Shown here: in pieces, positions 51,588 to 60,251 of the stretch
Position numbering within the stretch: the first letter of the stretch is position 1
How the letters are laid out: every line of letters begins with the position of its first letter
Origin: Bacteroides_E sp964528875
Lineage (GTDB): Bacteria > Bacteroidota > Bacteroidia > Bacteroidales > Bacteroidaceae
Length of the DNA stretch: 64,000 nt
Assembly (NCBI GenBank): GCA_964528875.1
Contig: CAZGUI010000004.1
Coordinates: 1 to 64,000, forward strand
Direction of reading: 5' to 3'
Made by a program: the position numbers and the translations under genes
The notes under the pieces: model-generated
What the model was told of the DNA's origin: nothing
The model's database searches: none
Seen by the model: the letters and a program-made list of their open reading frames with translations, nothing else

Positions 51588-53438
51588 ATGGATAAAAACA
51601 CCATCACAGGTTTAGTGCTGATTGGGCTACTATTAATTGGATTTAGTTGGTTTAGTCAACCTAGCAAGGAGCAACAAGAAGCAATGCAACGCTACAATGA
51701 CTCCATTGCTCTTATTCAGCAAGAGGAAAATGCATTAAAAGCAAAACAAGAAGCAGCATTATCTCAAGAAACACATGTTGCTAAGATTGATTCCACCTCT
51801 CTTTTCTTTTCAGCAAGTGAAGGAGAAAACAACACTGTAACCTTAGAAAATAAGGTAATGAAAGTAATGCTTTCAAGTAAAGGAGGACGAATTTCTTCTG
51901 TTCAGCTGAAAGAGTACAATGATCAAAAAGGTGCTCCTTTAGTTCTGTTTGATGAAAACGACTCACACTTGAATTTCAATTTTTACAATGTCAATGAGAT
52001 TATTCAAACGAAAGATTATTTCTTCACTCCTATTATTGAAAGTGATGAAAAAGTCATTATGCGTTTATCTGTTGATGCGGAAAGTTATATTGATTTCATA
52101 TACGAATTGAATGCCGAAACCTACTTGGTTGATTTCAAAATTCAAGCACAAGGTATGGAAGATAAGTTGGCTCACACAAACTATGTTGATATCAATTGGA
52201 AAGAACATGCTCGTCAATTGGAACAAGGAGGTTCTTTTGAACAAAGATTATCCCGATTAACTTACAAGATTCAACATTCTAAAACTAAGGATTTATCACC
52301 TGCTAAAGATGATCAAAAAGAGGTTGAAGAAAAAATAAACTGGATTGCATTCAAAAACCGTTTTTTCTCTTCTGTATTTATCACTGATCAAGGGTTTGAG
52401 AAGAGTAAGCTTGATTCTAAAGCTGAACCACAAGGAGCCGATTATGTAAAAGACTATTCAGCCGAAATGAATACATTCTTTGATCCAACAGGAACAACTC
52501 CTACCTTGATGCACTTCTATATGGGGCCTAATCATTATAAAACGCTTAGAGCTTTAGATAGTGGTAAAGCAAAAGTAGATCAATGGGACTTGGATCGTTT
52601 GGTTTACTTAGGATGGCCTATTTTACGTTGGGTCAATCAACTGTTTACTATTAACATCTTCGACTGGCTATCAGGATGGGGATTAAGTATGGGAGTGGTT
52701 CTTCTTTTCATGACTATTATTGTAAAACTAGTAGTATTCCCTGCTACATGGAAAACATTTATGTCATCGACTAAGATGAGGGTATTGAAACCTGAAATTG
52801 ATAAGATAAATGCTAAATATCCCGATCAAGAGGATGCAATGAAAAAGCAGCAAGAGGTAATGGCATTGTATAGTCAATACGGTGTAAGCCCCATGGGTGG
52901 ATGTTTACCTATGTTGTTACAGTTCCCTATTTTAATGGCCTTATTTATGTTTGTACCTAGCGCTATTGAACTTCGCCAAGAAAGCTTTTTATGGGCAACA
53001 GATTTATCTACTTATGACTCGTTCATTAATTTGCCCTTTAATATTCCATTTATGGGAAGCCATATCAGTTTATTCTGTTTATTGATGACTGTAACTAATA
53101 TATTAAACACAAAGTTCACCATGGCTCAACAAGATACAGGAGCACAAGCTCAAATGCCAGCCATGAAGTGGATGATGTATTTAATGCCTGTTATGTTCTT
53201 ATTTATCTTGAATAGTTTCCCTTCCGGATTAACTTACTATTATTTTCTCTCTACTTTGATTAGTATCATCACTACATTAATACTTAAAAAAGTAATTAAT
53301 GAAGATAAGGTATTAGCTGAACTAGAAGCAAAAAAATCAACAGAGAAAAAATCGTCCGGTTTTACTGCTCGGTTAGCTGCAATGCAGGAGCAACAGGAAG
53401 AGTTATTGAAGAAACAAAAAGAGAAAAGGAAAAAGTAA
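51588..53438 (+). CDS. yidC: Membrane protein insertase
   Basis: 616 residues. N-terminal TM (about 6-23), a large periplasmic domain (about 60-340) with a charged insertion in front of it, and the conserved five-TM insertase core (about 365-560), including LSMGVVLLFMTIIVKLVVFP, the cytoplasmic hairpin helices (KMRVLKPEIDKINAKYPDQE) and MGGCLPMLLQFPILMALF. The C-terminus is Lys/Glu/Gln-rich and may bind ribosomes. It inserts and folds inner-membrane proteins with or without Sec. Co-transcribed with pyrG and ends in a strong terminator. Confidence 0.95.
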   Translation: MDKNTITGLVLIGLLLIGFSWFSQPSKEQQEAMQRYNDSIALIQQEENALKAKQEAALSQETHVAKIDSTSLFFSASEGENNTVTLENKVMKVMLSSKGGRISSVQLKEYNDQKGAPLVLFDENDSHLNFNFYNVNEIIQTKDYFFTPIIESDEKVIMRLSVDAESYIDFIYELNAETYLVDFKIQAQGMEDKLAHTNYVDINWKEHARQLEQGGSFEQRLSRLTYKIQHSKTKDLSPAKDDQKEVEEKINWIAFKNRFFSSVFITDQGFEKSKLDSKAEPQGADYVKDYSAEMNTFFDPTGTTPTLMHFYMGPNHYKTLRALDSGKAKVDQWDLDRLVYLGWPILRWVNQLFTINIFDWLSGWGLSMGVVLLFMTIIVKLVVFPATWKTFMSSTKMRVLKPEIDKINAKYPDQEDAMKKQQEVMALYSQYGVSPMGGCLPMLLQFPILMALFMFVPSAIELRQESFLWATDLSTYDSFINLPFNIPFMGSHISLFCLLMTVTNILNTKFTMAQQDTGAQAQMPAMKWMMYLMPVMFLFILNSFPSGLTYYYFLSTLISIITTLILKKVINEDKVLAELEAKKSTEKKSSGFTARLAAMQEQQEELLKKQKEKRKK

Positions 53439-53460
53439 ATCTTCCTTATCCATTCAATAC

Positions 53461-53501
53461 ATTAAAAAGTCCAATAACTCACTGTTATTGGACTTTTTAA
53501 T
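53461..53501. terminator. Bidirectional terminator after yidC
   Basis: Perfect 17-bp inverted repeat with arms ATTAAAAAGTCCAATAA and its complement around a 7-nt loop; T-rich on both strands. 22 bp after the yidC stop. Confidence 0.9.
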
Positions 53502-53646
53502 GTATTGGGTTTTTATAAAATCATTTAGAATTAAGAGATTTATATCTTTTATGGAGAGGTCATTAAGAAATCTTTGCTACAGGATGTATTGCATCAACTG
53601 TTATTGAAGCAATCATTCCAAACCTTGTTCCTTTTGTATCAAAGCG

Positions 53647-53916
53647 TCAAGTTTTGCTCCATCTTTTTAATGTAGGAAAAAATTCTTTCATCTTATTTAT
53701 AGCTGCTTCTCTATTTATTTTATTATCAGCTCCCACATTGAAACGATCGAAGAAAGAGACACAGTGTGCAATCATTTCATCCATAGTACAAAGTATTGTA
53801 AACTTTCCTTTATGATAACAATAGGTGCAATACTCTTGGTTTAGACTTTCATCGGCATTTGTTCCTTTTAATTCATCTGAATCAATAGGCATACCACAAC
53901 TTTGGCAAAGACTCAT
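53647..53916 (-). CDS. Putative zinc-ribbon protein
   Basis: 89 residues. Two Cys pairs, LCQSCGMPID near the start and YCTYCYHKG in the middle, form the zinc ribbon of the small zf-ribbon_2 type family. The rest, FTILCTMDEMIAHC and a basic C-terminal helix, is also typical. Relatives are stand-alone or fused to regulators; function unknown. Monocistronic, convergent with pyrG-yidC. Confidence 0.85.
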   Translation of the reverse strand: MSLCQSCGMPIDSDELKGTNADESLNQEYCTYCYHKGKFTILCTMDEMIAHCVSFFDRFNVGADNKINREAAINKMKEFFPTLKRWSKT

Positions 53917-54118
53917 AGTTTGAAGGGTTTTGAGGTTATTCCACTAGCTGTAATTTAGCATTTCTTTTGTAGTTATACTAGTTATCTGATGATTATTTTT
54001 TGTTGCAAATTAATTTAAATTCATTCTAATCATTCTTTCTTGTTTTCGGTTTTTAACTAATTCACAATAACTCTCTATCTGAAAGAACTTTATTTTAGAG
54101 AATATTGTCTTTTTGTTG

Positions 54119-54126
54119 TATTTTTG
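54119..54126 (+). promoter_or_regulatory. -7 element of mutS2
   Basis: TATTTTTG fits TAnnTTTG; a TTTAG 20 bp upstream is a weak -33. It places transcription start near 54133 and so supports the ATG at 54149 over the upstream TTG at 54113. Confidence 0.5.
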
Positions 54127-54148
54127 TCGGAAAATAGAATATGACCTT

Positions 54149-56641
54149 ATGATATATCCTTCTAATTTTGAACAAAAGATAGAGTTTGATCAAATCCGAC
54201 AACTGTTGAAAAACAAGTGCCTCAGTACGTTAGGAGAAGAATGTGTGGATCATCTCACTTTCTCATCGGATTTTGAAACTATATATAAACAGATTCATCA
54301 AGTCAATGAATTTGTCTCCATATTGCAAGAGGAAGCCGGTTTTCCGGATCAATACTTTTATGATATTCGTCCCTCATTGAAAAGAATACGTATTGAAGGA
54401 TTATATCTTAACGAGCAGGAATTATTCGATTTCTGCCGCTCATTACAAACCATTCAGGATATTCTTTCTTTTTTTCAAAAAGCAGTAAACGAAGAAACTA
54501 ATCCTTCTTATCCCTACCTGGTAGAGTTAACAGAATCGGTAGCAACTTTTCCTCAACTCATAAAAGCTATTCACTCCATATTAGATAAATATGGTAAAAT
54601 AAAAGATACTGCATCTACTGAGTTGGCACGAATAAGAAGAGAGTTAGCTAATACAACAAACAGTATTTCACACTCTTTGCAACGTATTTTACGTTCAGCA
54701 CAGGCAGATGGTTTTGTAGAAAAAGACGTAACCCCTACTATGCGTGATGGGCGTTTAGTAATCCCTGTATTACCCGGTTTGAAGCGAAAAATAAAAGGTA
54801 TCGTTCACGATGAGTCTGCAAGTGGACGCACAGTCTATATTGAACCTTCGAGTGTTGTAGAAGCGAATAACAGAGTTCGTGAACTTGAAAATGATGAACG
54901 CAAGGAAATTATACGCATTCTTGTTGATTTTTCAGCAAAAATAAAACCGTTTATACCCGACTTAATTAATTCATACCAGTTTTTGGCTATTATAGATTTC
55001 ACTAGAGCCAAGAGTTTATTTGCCATTGAAACAGAGAGTATTGCTCCTACATTGGAAAACAAACAACTCATAGAGTGGAATAAAGCGATACATCCATTGT
55101 TAGCCAAATCTTTAGCTAAAAACAACCGTACAGTTGTTCCTTTGGACATCATACTAAATAAACAACAACGTATATTATTGATATCGGGACCAAATGCCGG
55201 AGGGAAATCTGTCTGTTTGAAAACAGTTGGACTATTACAATATATGTTGCAATGTGGACTTTTAATTCCAGTTCATGAAAGTAGTTCTGCCGGAGTATTT
55301 GAATCTCTATTCATTGACATAGGAGATGAACAATCTATTGAAGACGACTTAAGTACCTACTCTTCTCACCTTACCAATATGAAGATTATGTTAAGAAAGA
55401 CAACGCCAGAAAGTCTGATCTTAATTGATGAGTTTGGAGGAGGAACAGAACCACAAATTGGTGGAGCTATTGCTCAAGCCATTCTTAAGCGTTTAAATGA
55501 ACGAGAGACTTTTGGAGTTATCACGACACATTATCAAAACCTTAAGTTTTTTGCTGAAGATAATGAAGGTATTGTTAATGGTGCTATGTTATATGATAGA
55601 CATCGCATGGAGGCACTTTACCAGTTACAAATTGGTAATCCCGGAAGTTCTTTTGCGGTGGAAATAGCACGAAAAATAGGCCTACCTGAAGATGTTATAC
55701 AAGAAGCATCTGACTTGGTGGGTACTGAATATGTTAACGCTGATAAATACCTCCAAGATATTGTTCGCGATAAACGTTATTGGGAAAAGAAACGCCAAAA
55801 CATACGCAGACAAGAACGTCAGTTAGAAGATTCTATTAATAAATATCACTTTCAAATTGAAGATCTACATACTAAAGAAAAAGAAATTATTAATAAAGCC
55901 AAAGAAGATGCTCAACGCCTATTGAATGAATCGAATGCAAAAATTGAAAATACCATTCGAGTTATAAAAGAAGAACAGGCAGAAAAAGAGTTAACACGTA
56001 AAGTAAGAGCTGAACTGGAGCAACATAAAAAAGAGCTTGAAGAATTTTCTCACAAAGAACGCAATGATATTGCTAAAAAAATGGAGCAAATCAAGGCTAG
56101 ACAAAAACGAAAGGATCAAAAGAAAAAAGAGAAAGATCAACTCTCTACCTATACAACACCCACAGCTAAAGTGAAACCTTTAGCGGTAGGTGATAATGTA
56201 CGTATAAAAGGACAACAGGTCATAGGTGAGATTTTAGAGCTTAAGGAGAATAATGCTGTGGTATTATATGGACAGATAAAAATGAACATTAAGTTAAACC
56301 AACTGGAAACATCTGATGCAAAACCGACCCATAAACAACAAGTAAAAGCTACTTATATTAGTGAACAAACACAAGAACATATTCACGATAAGAGACTGGA
56401 CTTTAAACAAGAAATAGATGTTAGAGGTATGCGAGGAGATGAAGCGTTACAAGCTGTAAATTACTTCATCGATGATGCTATTCTTGTTGGAGTAAGTAGA
56501 ATTCGCATATTGCATGGTACGGGTACAGGAATACTTAGAACATTAATTCGCCAACAACTGGAAGTCTCTCCTTTAGTAAAAAGATATCATGATGAACACA
56601 TTCAAATGGGAGGAGCCGGTATCACTGTTGTTGAACTATAA
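54149..56641 (+). CDS. mutS2: MutS2 family endonuclease/ribosome-rescue ATPase
   Basis: 830 residues from the ATG at 54149 (MIYPSNFEQKIEFDQIR). MutS core and lever helices lead to the ATPase: Walker A GPNAGGKSVCLKT, Walker B LILIDEFGGGTEP. A long coiled coil (about residues 520-680 of the chain) and a KOW-like segment (GDNVRIKGQQVIGEILELKE) follow. The C-terminal Smr domain IDVRGMRGDEALQAVNYFID...RILHGTGTGILR carries the nuclease motifs. There is no mismatch-recognition domain. Roles known for the family are suppression of recombination and splitting of collided ribosomes. Monocistronic. Confidence 0.95.
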   Translation: MIYPSNFEQKIEFDQIRQLLKNKCLSTLGEECVDHLTFSSDFETIYKQIHQVNEFVSILQEEAGFPDQYFYDIRPSLKRIRIEGLYLNEQELFDFCRSLQTIQDILSFFQKAVNEETNPSYPYLVELTESVATFPQLIKAIHSILDKYGKIKDTASTELARIRRELANTTNSISHSLQRILRSAQADGFVEKDVTPTMRDGRLVIPVLPGLKRKIKGIVHDESASGRTVYIEPSSVVEANNRVRELENDERKEIIRILVDFSAKIKPFIPDLINSYQFLAIIDFTRAKSLFAIETESIAPTLENKQLIEWNKAIHPLLAKSLAKNNRTVVPLDIILNKQQRILLISGPNAGGKSVCLKTVGLLQYMLQCGLLIPVHESSSAGVFESLFIDIGDEQSIEDDLSTYSSHLTNMKIMLRKTTPESLILIDEFGGGTEPQIGGAIAQAILKRLNERETFGVITTHYQNLKFFAEDNEGIVNGAMLYDRHRMEALYQLQIGNPGSSFAVEIARKIGLPEDVIQEASDLVGTEYVNADKYLQDIVRDKRYWEKKRQNIRRQERQLEDSINKYHFQIEDLHTKEKEIINKAKEDAQRLLNESNAKIENTIRVIKEEQAEKELTRKVRAELEQHKKELEEFSHKERNDIAKKMEQIKARQKRKDQKKKEKDQLSTYTTPTAKVKPLAVGDNVRIKGQQVIGEILELKENNAVVLYGQIKMNIKLNQLETSDAKPTHKQQVKATYISEQTQEHIHDKRLDFKQEIDVRGMRGDEALQAVNYFIDDAILVGVSRIRILHGTGTGILRTLIRQQLEVSPLVKRYHDEHIQMGGAGITVVEL

Positions 56642-56845
56642 GGTATCGTTAATTTCCTATTTATCGCTTGGATACCAAAGGAGATAATCTGCTCATAAAA
56701 ATCATAATAACACATTTTATGCGTTATTTTTTTACTATTCCATTAATACTTCCTTATTTTCATCAAATAAAGAAATAATAGTGTTAAATTGTTATTTGTA
56801 ATTTTCTAGTTGTACCATTAATAATGATAAATACATTTTTTAGTA

Positions 56846-58054
56846 ATGAAAACCATAAAAGAATTATATAGAATAGGAACAGGACCTTCCAGTAGTCATA
56901 CCATGGGACCACGCAAAGCAGCAGAAATATATCTGGAGCGACATCCTGAAGCCCAAGCATTCGAAATTACCTTGTATGGTAGTTTAGCTGCTACAGGAAA
57001 AGGTCATATGACAGATGTTGCTATTCTTGATACTTTGGCACCTCATGCAAAGGTGGATATTATATGGAAACCCAAAGAGTTTCTCCCCTATCACCCCAAT
57101 GCAATGACATTCAAAGCGCTTGATAAAGAAAATAAATTCATAGATGATTGGACGGTATACAGTGTAGGTGGTGGAGCTTTATCGGAAGGAGCTGAAGATT
57201 CTAGTATAGAAACACGAGAAGTTTACTGCATGCATTATATGACAGATATTTTGGAGTGGTGTGAGAAAACAGGAAAAAACTATTGGGAATATGTAGAAGA
57301 GTGTGAAGATTCAGATATTTGGGATTATCTAGAAGAGGTATGGATGACTATGAAAGAAGCCATAGAGAGAGGGTTAGATAAAGAAGGTGTTCTACCCGGC
57401 CCTTTAAATATAAGAAGAAAAGCTGCCACTTACTACATAAAATCAAGAGGGTTTACGGATTCATTACGAACCAGAGGATTAGTTTTTGCTTATGCTTTAG
57501 CTGTAAGTGAAGAAAATGCATCGGGAGGCAAAATTGTAACTGCTCCTACTTGTGGATCTTGTGGCGTAGTTCCTGCTGTTTTATATCATCTATATAAAAG
57601 CCGTGAATTCACCCGTGCTCGTATTTTACGTGCTTTAGCTACTGCTGGTCTTATTGGTAATGTAGTAAAACACAATGCCTCTATTTCCGGAGCTGAAGTA
57701 GGTTGTCAGGGAGAGATTGGTGTAGCCTGTGCAATGGCAGCGGGTGCTGCGAATCAGCTATTTGGAGGAAGTCCTGCACAAATTGAATATGCTGCAGAAA
57801 TGGGATTGGAACATCACCTGGGTATGACGTGTGATCCTGTAGCAGGTTTAGTTCAAATACCTTGTATAGAGCGAAATGCATACGCTGCTGCTCGTGCTTT
57901 AGATGCAAATTCTTTTTCTGCTTTTACAGACGGAATACACCGAGTATCTTTTGATCGTGTGGTTGAAGTAATGAAACAAACAGGACACGATTTACCTTCT
58001 TTATACAAGGAAACTAGTGAAGGGGGACTAGCAAAAAATTATAAACAAATGTAG
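56846..58054 (+). CDS. sdaA: L-serine ammonia-lyase (iron-sulfur, single chain)
   Basis: 402 residues; converts L-serine to pyruvate and ammonia. The beta-type domain opens the chain with the serine-binding GPSSSHTMGPRKAAE; the alpha-type domain carries TAPTCGSCGVVPAVLY, GCQGEIGVACAMAAGAA and EHHLGMTCDPVAGLVQIPCI, whose Cys residues bind the 4Fe-4S cluster. Complete length. The enzyme is cytoplasmic and oxygen-sensitive, fitting an anaerobic life. Monocistronic. It is an ammonia source about 5 kb from the altered CTP synthase, which may be coincidence. Confidence 0.95.
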   Translation: MKTIKELYRIGTGPSSSHTMGPRKAAEIYLERHPEAQAFEITLYGSLAATGKGHMTDVAILDTLAPHAKVDIIWKPKEFLPYHPNAMTFKALDKENKFIDDWTVYSVGGGALSEGAEDSSIETREVYCMHYMTDILEWCEKTGKNYWEYVEECEDSDIWDYLEEVWMTMKEAIERGLDKEGVLPGPLNIRRKAATYYIKSRGFTDSLRTRGLVFAYALAVSEENASGGKIVTAPTCGSCGVVPAVLYHLYKSREFTRARILRALATAGLIGNVVKHNASISGAEVGCQGEIGVACAMAAGAANQLFGGSPAQIEYAAEMGLEHHLGMTCDPVAGLVQIPCIERNAYAAARALDANSFSAFTDGIHRVSFDRVVEVMKQTGHDLPSLYKETSEGGLAKNYKQM

Positions 58055-58133
58055 TTTTGTTTTAATAATATGAAATCCAAAATCACTTCATATAACTCAC
58101 TAGAGTCTTTATAACTTCAAAGTGCATCTATAA

Positions 58134-58149
58134 TCGGTTTAGGACTGAG
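58134..58149. repeat. Relic of a palindrome-array unit
   Basis: TCGGTTTAGGACTGAG matches unit 2 of arrays B/C in 14 of 16 bases. Neighbouring units at +22 or -22 are not recognisable beyond a GGTTAGGTT stretch at 58158-58166. Probably an eroded copy. Confidence 0.5.
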
Positions 58150-58256
58150 GATGTTTAGGTTAGGTTCCCAAAAATAAAATTAGCACAGTACTCACTTTGA
58201 TAGCTCTCAGAGTGAGTAAAAGTTTAATACACATCGATTTTATTTACGTTTAGTAC

Positions 58257-58296
58257 AAAAAGGCACTCATTATAGGAATAATGAGTGCCTTTTTTA
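58257..58296. terminator. Bidirectional terminator between sdaA and mgtE
   Basis: Perfect 17-bp stem with arms AAAAAGGCACTCATTAT and complement, 4-nt loop, T-runs on both strands. A weaker hairpin (TACTCACT / AGTGAGTA) precedes it at 58189-58218. Confidence 0.9.
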
Positions 58297-58320
58297 TTGT
58301 ATTGAGGCTTATTCTATAGC

Positions 58321-59682
58321 TTAGGCTACAAAATCGGGTATTAGTTTTGTGGCTAGCCAGAAATAAATCATTAAAGCACAAGCATCTACTACTGTAGTAA
58401 TCAGTGGACCTGCCATAACTGCCGGATCAACTTTTATCACTTTAGCAAATATAGGAAGAAGTGAGCCAACGACCTTTGCTAAAATTACAGTAGCATATAA
58501 ACTTAAACAAATAACAAAGATTACGTTAATAGGAACATCAGTATCAAAGAAATAGACACGAATGAAGTTAAGGATTGCGAGGATAACACCCACAATTATA
58601 CTGATACGAAACTCTTTCCATAAAACCTTTAAAAAGTCTTTAGGTTCAATCTCACCTAAAGCCATACCTCGAATAACCAATGTAGAAGCTTGTGCTCCTG
58701 CATTACCTCCAGTATCCATCAACATAGGTATAAAGGCTGCCAACATAACCGCAGATTGAAGAACCTCTTCATATCTACGAATAATCAAAGCGGTAAATGT
58801 GGCTGAAACCATTAATACAATTAACCAAGAGATACGATGTCCTGCATGAGATAGAACAGACTCTTTAAGGTACTCATCTTTCGATGGATCAATAGCCGCC
58901 ATCTTATGAATATCCTCCGTACTTTCATCAACGATAACGTCCATAATATCATCTGAAGTAATAATACCAACTAAACGGTTTTCTTTATCTATGACAGGCA
59001 TCGAGCTTAAGTCATACTTTCTAAATAGTTCTGCAACAACCTCCTGGTCTTCTGTAGTACCTACTGCTACTACATTGGTATCCATGATGTCTTTTATTAA
59101 GCTAGTTTCAGGTGAAAGCACCATATCTTTTAAAGAAAGAACTCCCTCCAGCTTACGTGTTTCGTCAATAACAAAACACATATTGTTGTTGTTTTTTTGA
59201 TCCGCCATTGTCTTGTAAAAAGCCATAGCTTCACTTACTGTCATATAACTTCTCAATGGAACATATTCAACCGTCATCACGCTACCCGCACTGTCATCAG
59301 GATATTGTAAGAATGTATTAATTTGTTTTCTTATTTCAGGAGAGGCATGTTCCAATATTCTATTAACCAAGTTTGCAGGTAACTCTTCTATGAAATCCAC
59401 CGTATCATCCAATTGCATCTCAGTTATAATCGATTGAATTTCCTCATTACTAATTCGTTCAACAACATCCTTCTGAATATCGTGAGGTAAATTACTAAAA
59501 ACCTCTGCTGAAATATCTTTAGGTAAAATTCGGAATAAATACAACGATTTCTCATGAGATAAATCATCAAACAGACTGGCTATATCAATAGGGTTCATTG
59601 TTGCCAACATCTGACGAGCACCTTCAAATCGATGTTCTTTAATTTGTTTTGCCAATTCTTCTAAAACTTCCTCTCTGTACAT
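58321..59682 (-). CDS. mgtE: Magnesium transporter
   Basis: 453 residues: an N-terminal helical MgtE_N domain (about 1-125), a CBS pair (about 130-255; MTVEYVPLRSYMTVSEAM, LVGIITSDDIMDV) that senses cytoplasmic Mg2+, and a five-TM pore (about 280-450) with the selectivity stretch MLMDTGGNAGAQASTLVIRG and LPIFAKVIKVDPAVMAGPLI. The full family layout is present. Monocistronic, convergent with sdaA through a shared terminator. Confidence 0.95.
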   Translation of the reverse strand: MYREEVLEELAKQIKEHRFEGARQMLATMNPIDIASLFDDLSHEKSLYLFRILPKDISAEVFSNLPHDIQKDVVERISNEEIQSIITEMQLDDTVDFIEELPANLVNRILEHASPEIRKQINTFLQYPDDSAGSVMTVEYVPLRSYMTVSEAMAFYKTMADQKNNNNMCFVIDETRKLEGVLSLKDMVLSPETSLIKDIMDTNVVAVGTTEDQEVVAELFRKYDLSSMPVIDKENRLVGIITSDDIMDVIVDESTEDIHKMAAIDPSKDEYLKESVLSHAGHRISWLIVLMVSATFTALIIRRYEEVLQSAVMLAAFIPMLMDTGGNAGAQASTLVIRGMALGEIEPKDFLKVLWKEFRISIIVGVILAILNFIRVYFFDTDVPINVIFVICLSLYATVILAKVVGSLLPIFAKVIKVDPAVMAGPLITTVVDACALMIYFWLATKLIPDFVA

Positions 59683-59858
59683 TCTTATTTATTTTATGGA
59701 AAACAAATGACTCCCTTATTCCAAAAATCCTTGTTTTCTCATATGAATAATTCATTTAGTTATCACGTAAAGAACACAGTAAAATACTGTATACTAACTT
59801 TGTTTTTCCATAAGTCATAACACTAAAAAAAGTAATCTTTACTATTAAAAAAGAAAAT

Positions 59859-59899
59859 AAAAGGATTTTAGGGATTAGAGAATCTAAAAAACTCCTTTT
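59859..59899 (-). terminator. Possible terminator downstream of small ORF 59939-60124
   Basis: Imperfect stem AAAAGGA-TTTTAG / CTAAAA-TCCTTTT with a bulge, followed by TATTTTC on the minus strand. It could end the clostripain operon or the small frame. Confidence 0.45.
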
Positions 59900-59938
59900 C
59901 AATGCAAGATTTTACTTGCGACTTATAGATTGGCTTAT

Positions 59939-60124
59939 TTATAAACTGGAGCTACACAATCGATCCGGTTCTCGGAAAAGATAAATGTGGAATTTTCGGT
60001 AGGAGAAAATAAAATAAGCAACATCGAAATCACCTGATTGTTGCCTATAAACACTCTTGACCAGATTTTCAATAGTAAATATCTGGCGTTTTCTTTTATC
60101 TTTATTTCTTACACTTAATATCAT
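59939..60124 (-). CDS. Possible small protein, unrecognised
   Basis: 61 codons starting MILSVRNKDKRKRQIFTIEN with an ATG. Basic N-terminus, then alternating aromatic residues (Y-F-I-F-S-Y-R-K-F-H-I-Y-L-F). No family recognised. It lies between the clostripain gene and a possible terminator. A second frame reads through the same 3' part with E-N-S-T-F, also found in the relic at 41221, so the stretch may instead be a remnant. Low confidence. Confidence 0.25.
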   Translation of the reverse strand: MILSVRNKDKRKRQIFTIENLVKSVYRQQSGDFDVAYFIFSYRKFHIYLFREPDRLCSSSL

Positions 60125-60251
60125 ATCTAAATGAAATAAAGCTATTAAAAACTTTTTGATTAACTGTGTTCTCTATTATTATGCAGTAGATATACTTCTG
60201 CACTACAAAGAAACAAAATGATAATGAAACAGCCAAAGGAAAGGTTTTTTT

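Larger units (their letters stand above)
59683..60251. other. 569-bp region between mgtE and the clostripain-like gene
   Basis: No certain gene. A hairpin with arms AAAAGGA / TCCTTTT and inner TTTTAG / CTAAAA at 59859-59899 is followed by TATTTT on the minus strand and looks like a terminator. A 61-codon minus frame lies just before it (59939-60124). Confidence 0.5.
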
